Under the pieces are notes generated by a model. That model saw nothing but the letters and a program-made list of their open reading frames with translations, was not told where the DNA came from and did not search any database. A stretch of DNA of 64,000 bases from Paenibacillus sp. MAEPY2 (lineage in GTDB: Bacteria > Bacillota > Bacilli > Paenibacillales > Paenibacillaceae): positions 186,001-250,000 of the forward strand of contig NZ_AWUK01000004.1 in the NCBI RefSeq assembly GCF_000499205.1, read 5' to 3'. The position numbers and the translations under genes were made by a program. Every line of letters starts with the position of its first letter. The stretch's first letter is position 1. Below, piece after piece: positions 63,729 through 64,000 of the stretch.

Positions 63729-64000
63729 ATGCAACAACTGGAAGCTGCCTTAACCCGTTTTGTGGAACAGCAGAACTTATATAATGAAGCTTATGGACTT
63801 TTCAAAAACCATGATCTTCGTCCTCTCACACAACATCATCAACCGGAAGTGGACGAACGAATTCCTCTCTCCCCAGAGCTTCAATATCTATACAAATCAC
63901 TATGAGATGGTCGATGCGAAGGCCGAAGGTACACTCAAGTTGAAAAATGCGGCTGTCGAAATCGGTGATGCAGCCGTGATCTTCTTCGTTGCACCTGAAC
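63729..64000 (+). pseudogene. SUKH-like gene with a frameshift, cut by the window end
   Basis: ATG at 63729, AGGAGG 11 bases upstream, opens 58 codons ending in TGA at 63903. Removing one T (the T of TCA at 63897) restores the frame as ELQYLYKHYEMVDAKAEG, KNAAVEIGDAAVIFFVAPE to the edge of the window. The phrase SPELQYLYKHYEMV is of the SMI1/KNR4 type. Either a one-base insertion or read error broke it. The C-terminus is outside the window. Confidence 0.6.

Overview
The window looks like a chromosome segment of a low-to-moderate G+C, spore-forming Gram-positive bacterium, most probably Paenibacillus. The reasons are an uninterrupted pro-sigma-K gene, BclA-like collagen repeats, strong AGGAGG-type ribosome binding sites, frequent TTG and GTG starts, lipoprotein signal peptides of the Firmicutes type, and a YtcP/LplB-type sugar ABC transporter with a transmembrane AraC regulator. 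I see no rRNA, tRNA, CRISPR array, phage or intact insertion sequence.

Layout. 1-9.4 kb: an alpha/beta hydrolase, an RNase H with viroplasmin-like N-terminus, a HEAT-repeat protein, a DUF421 membrane protein with a frameshifted C-terminal extension, sigK, two small genes (one a TTG-start 59-codon gene), a secreted DUF3298-type protein, an ADP-ribosylglycohydrolase/MFS pair and a GNAT enzyme. 9.5-15.5 kb: two lipoproteins, a membrane-anchored polysaccharide deacetylase, an EamA exporter, a rhodanese and a FAD oxidoreductase. 15.7-21.2 kb: a STAND ATPase regulator with likely operator sites, a collagen-like remnant, a broken KefF-like quinone reductase beside its intact HxlR regulator, an SDR lacking the catalytic tyrosine, and a CPBP protease.

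21.5-35.4 kb is an amino-sugar (chito-oligosaccharide type) utilisation locus. Seven genes read leftwards: two permeases, a binding protein, a secreted GH18-like protein, nagB, nagA and a very large GH20-GH3 fusion. A divergent AraC-type membrane sensor, a cre-like site and overlapping -10 elements sit at the head. The genes together would bind, import, hydrolyse and deaminate N-acetylglucosamine oligomers.

35.4-50.3 kb holds an LRR protein, an aminotransferase, and two iron-siderophore loci, each with a Fur box. The first has a binding protein and a double-length permease. The second has a Btr-like AraC regulator with its own ligand-binding domain, a binding protein and a ferredoxin/flavodoxin-NADP reductase. 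Between them lie a CueP-like copper protein, an orphan UppS paralogue, a spore-surface collagen-like protein and a tandem MerR regulator, with two decayed genes. 50.4-59.4 kb: a PTS EIIBC whose IIB domain lacks the phosphorylated cysteine, a P2A calcium-type ATPase, an MFS pump with a palindromic operator, SUKH and DUF2625 genes, and a beta-helix lipoprotein. 59.4-64 kb: a TetR/NTF2-like divergent pair, then a three-gene operon rsbQ-like hydrolase, PAS-GGDEF cyclase and soluble methyl-accepting protein. This operon is the most interesting regulatory arrangement here because RsbQ normally partners a PAS-phosphatase (RsbP). The window ends in a frameshifted SUKH-like gene.
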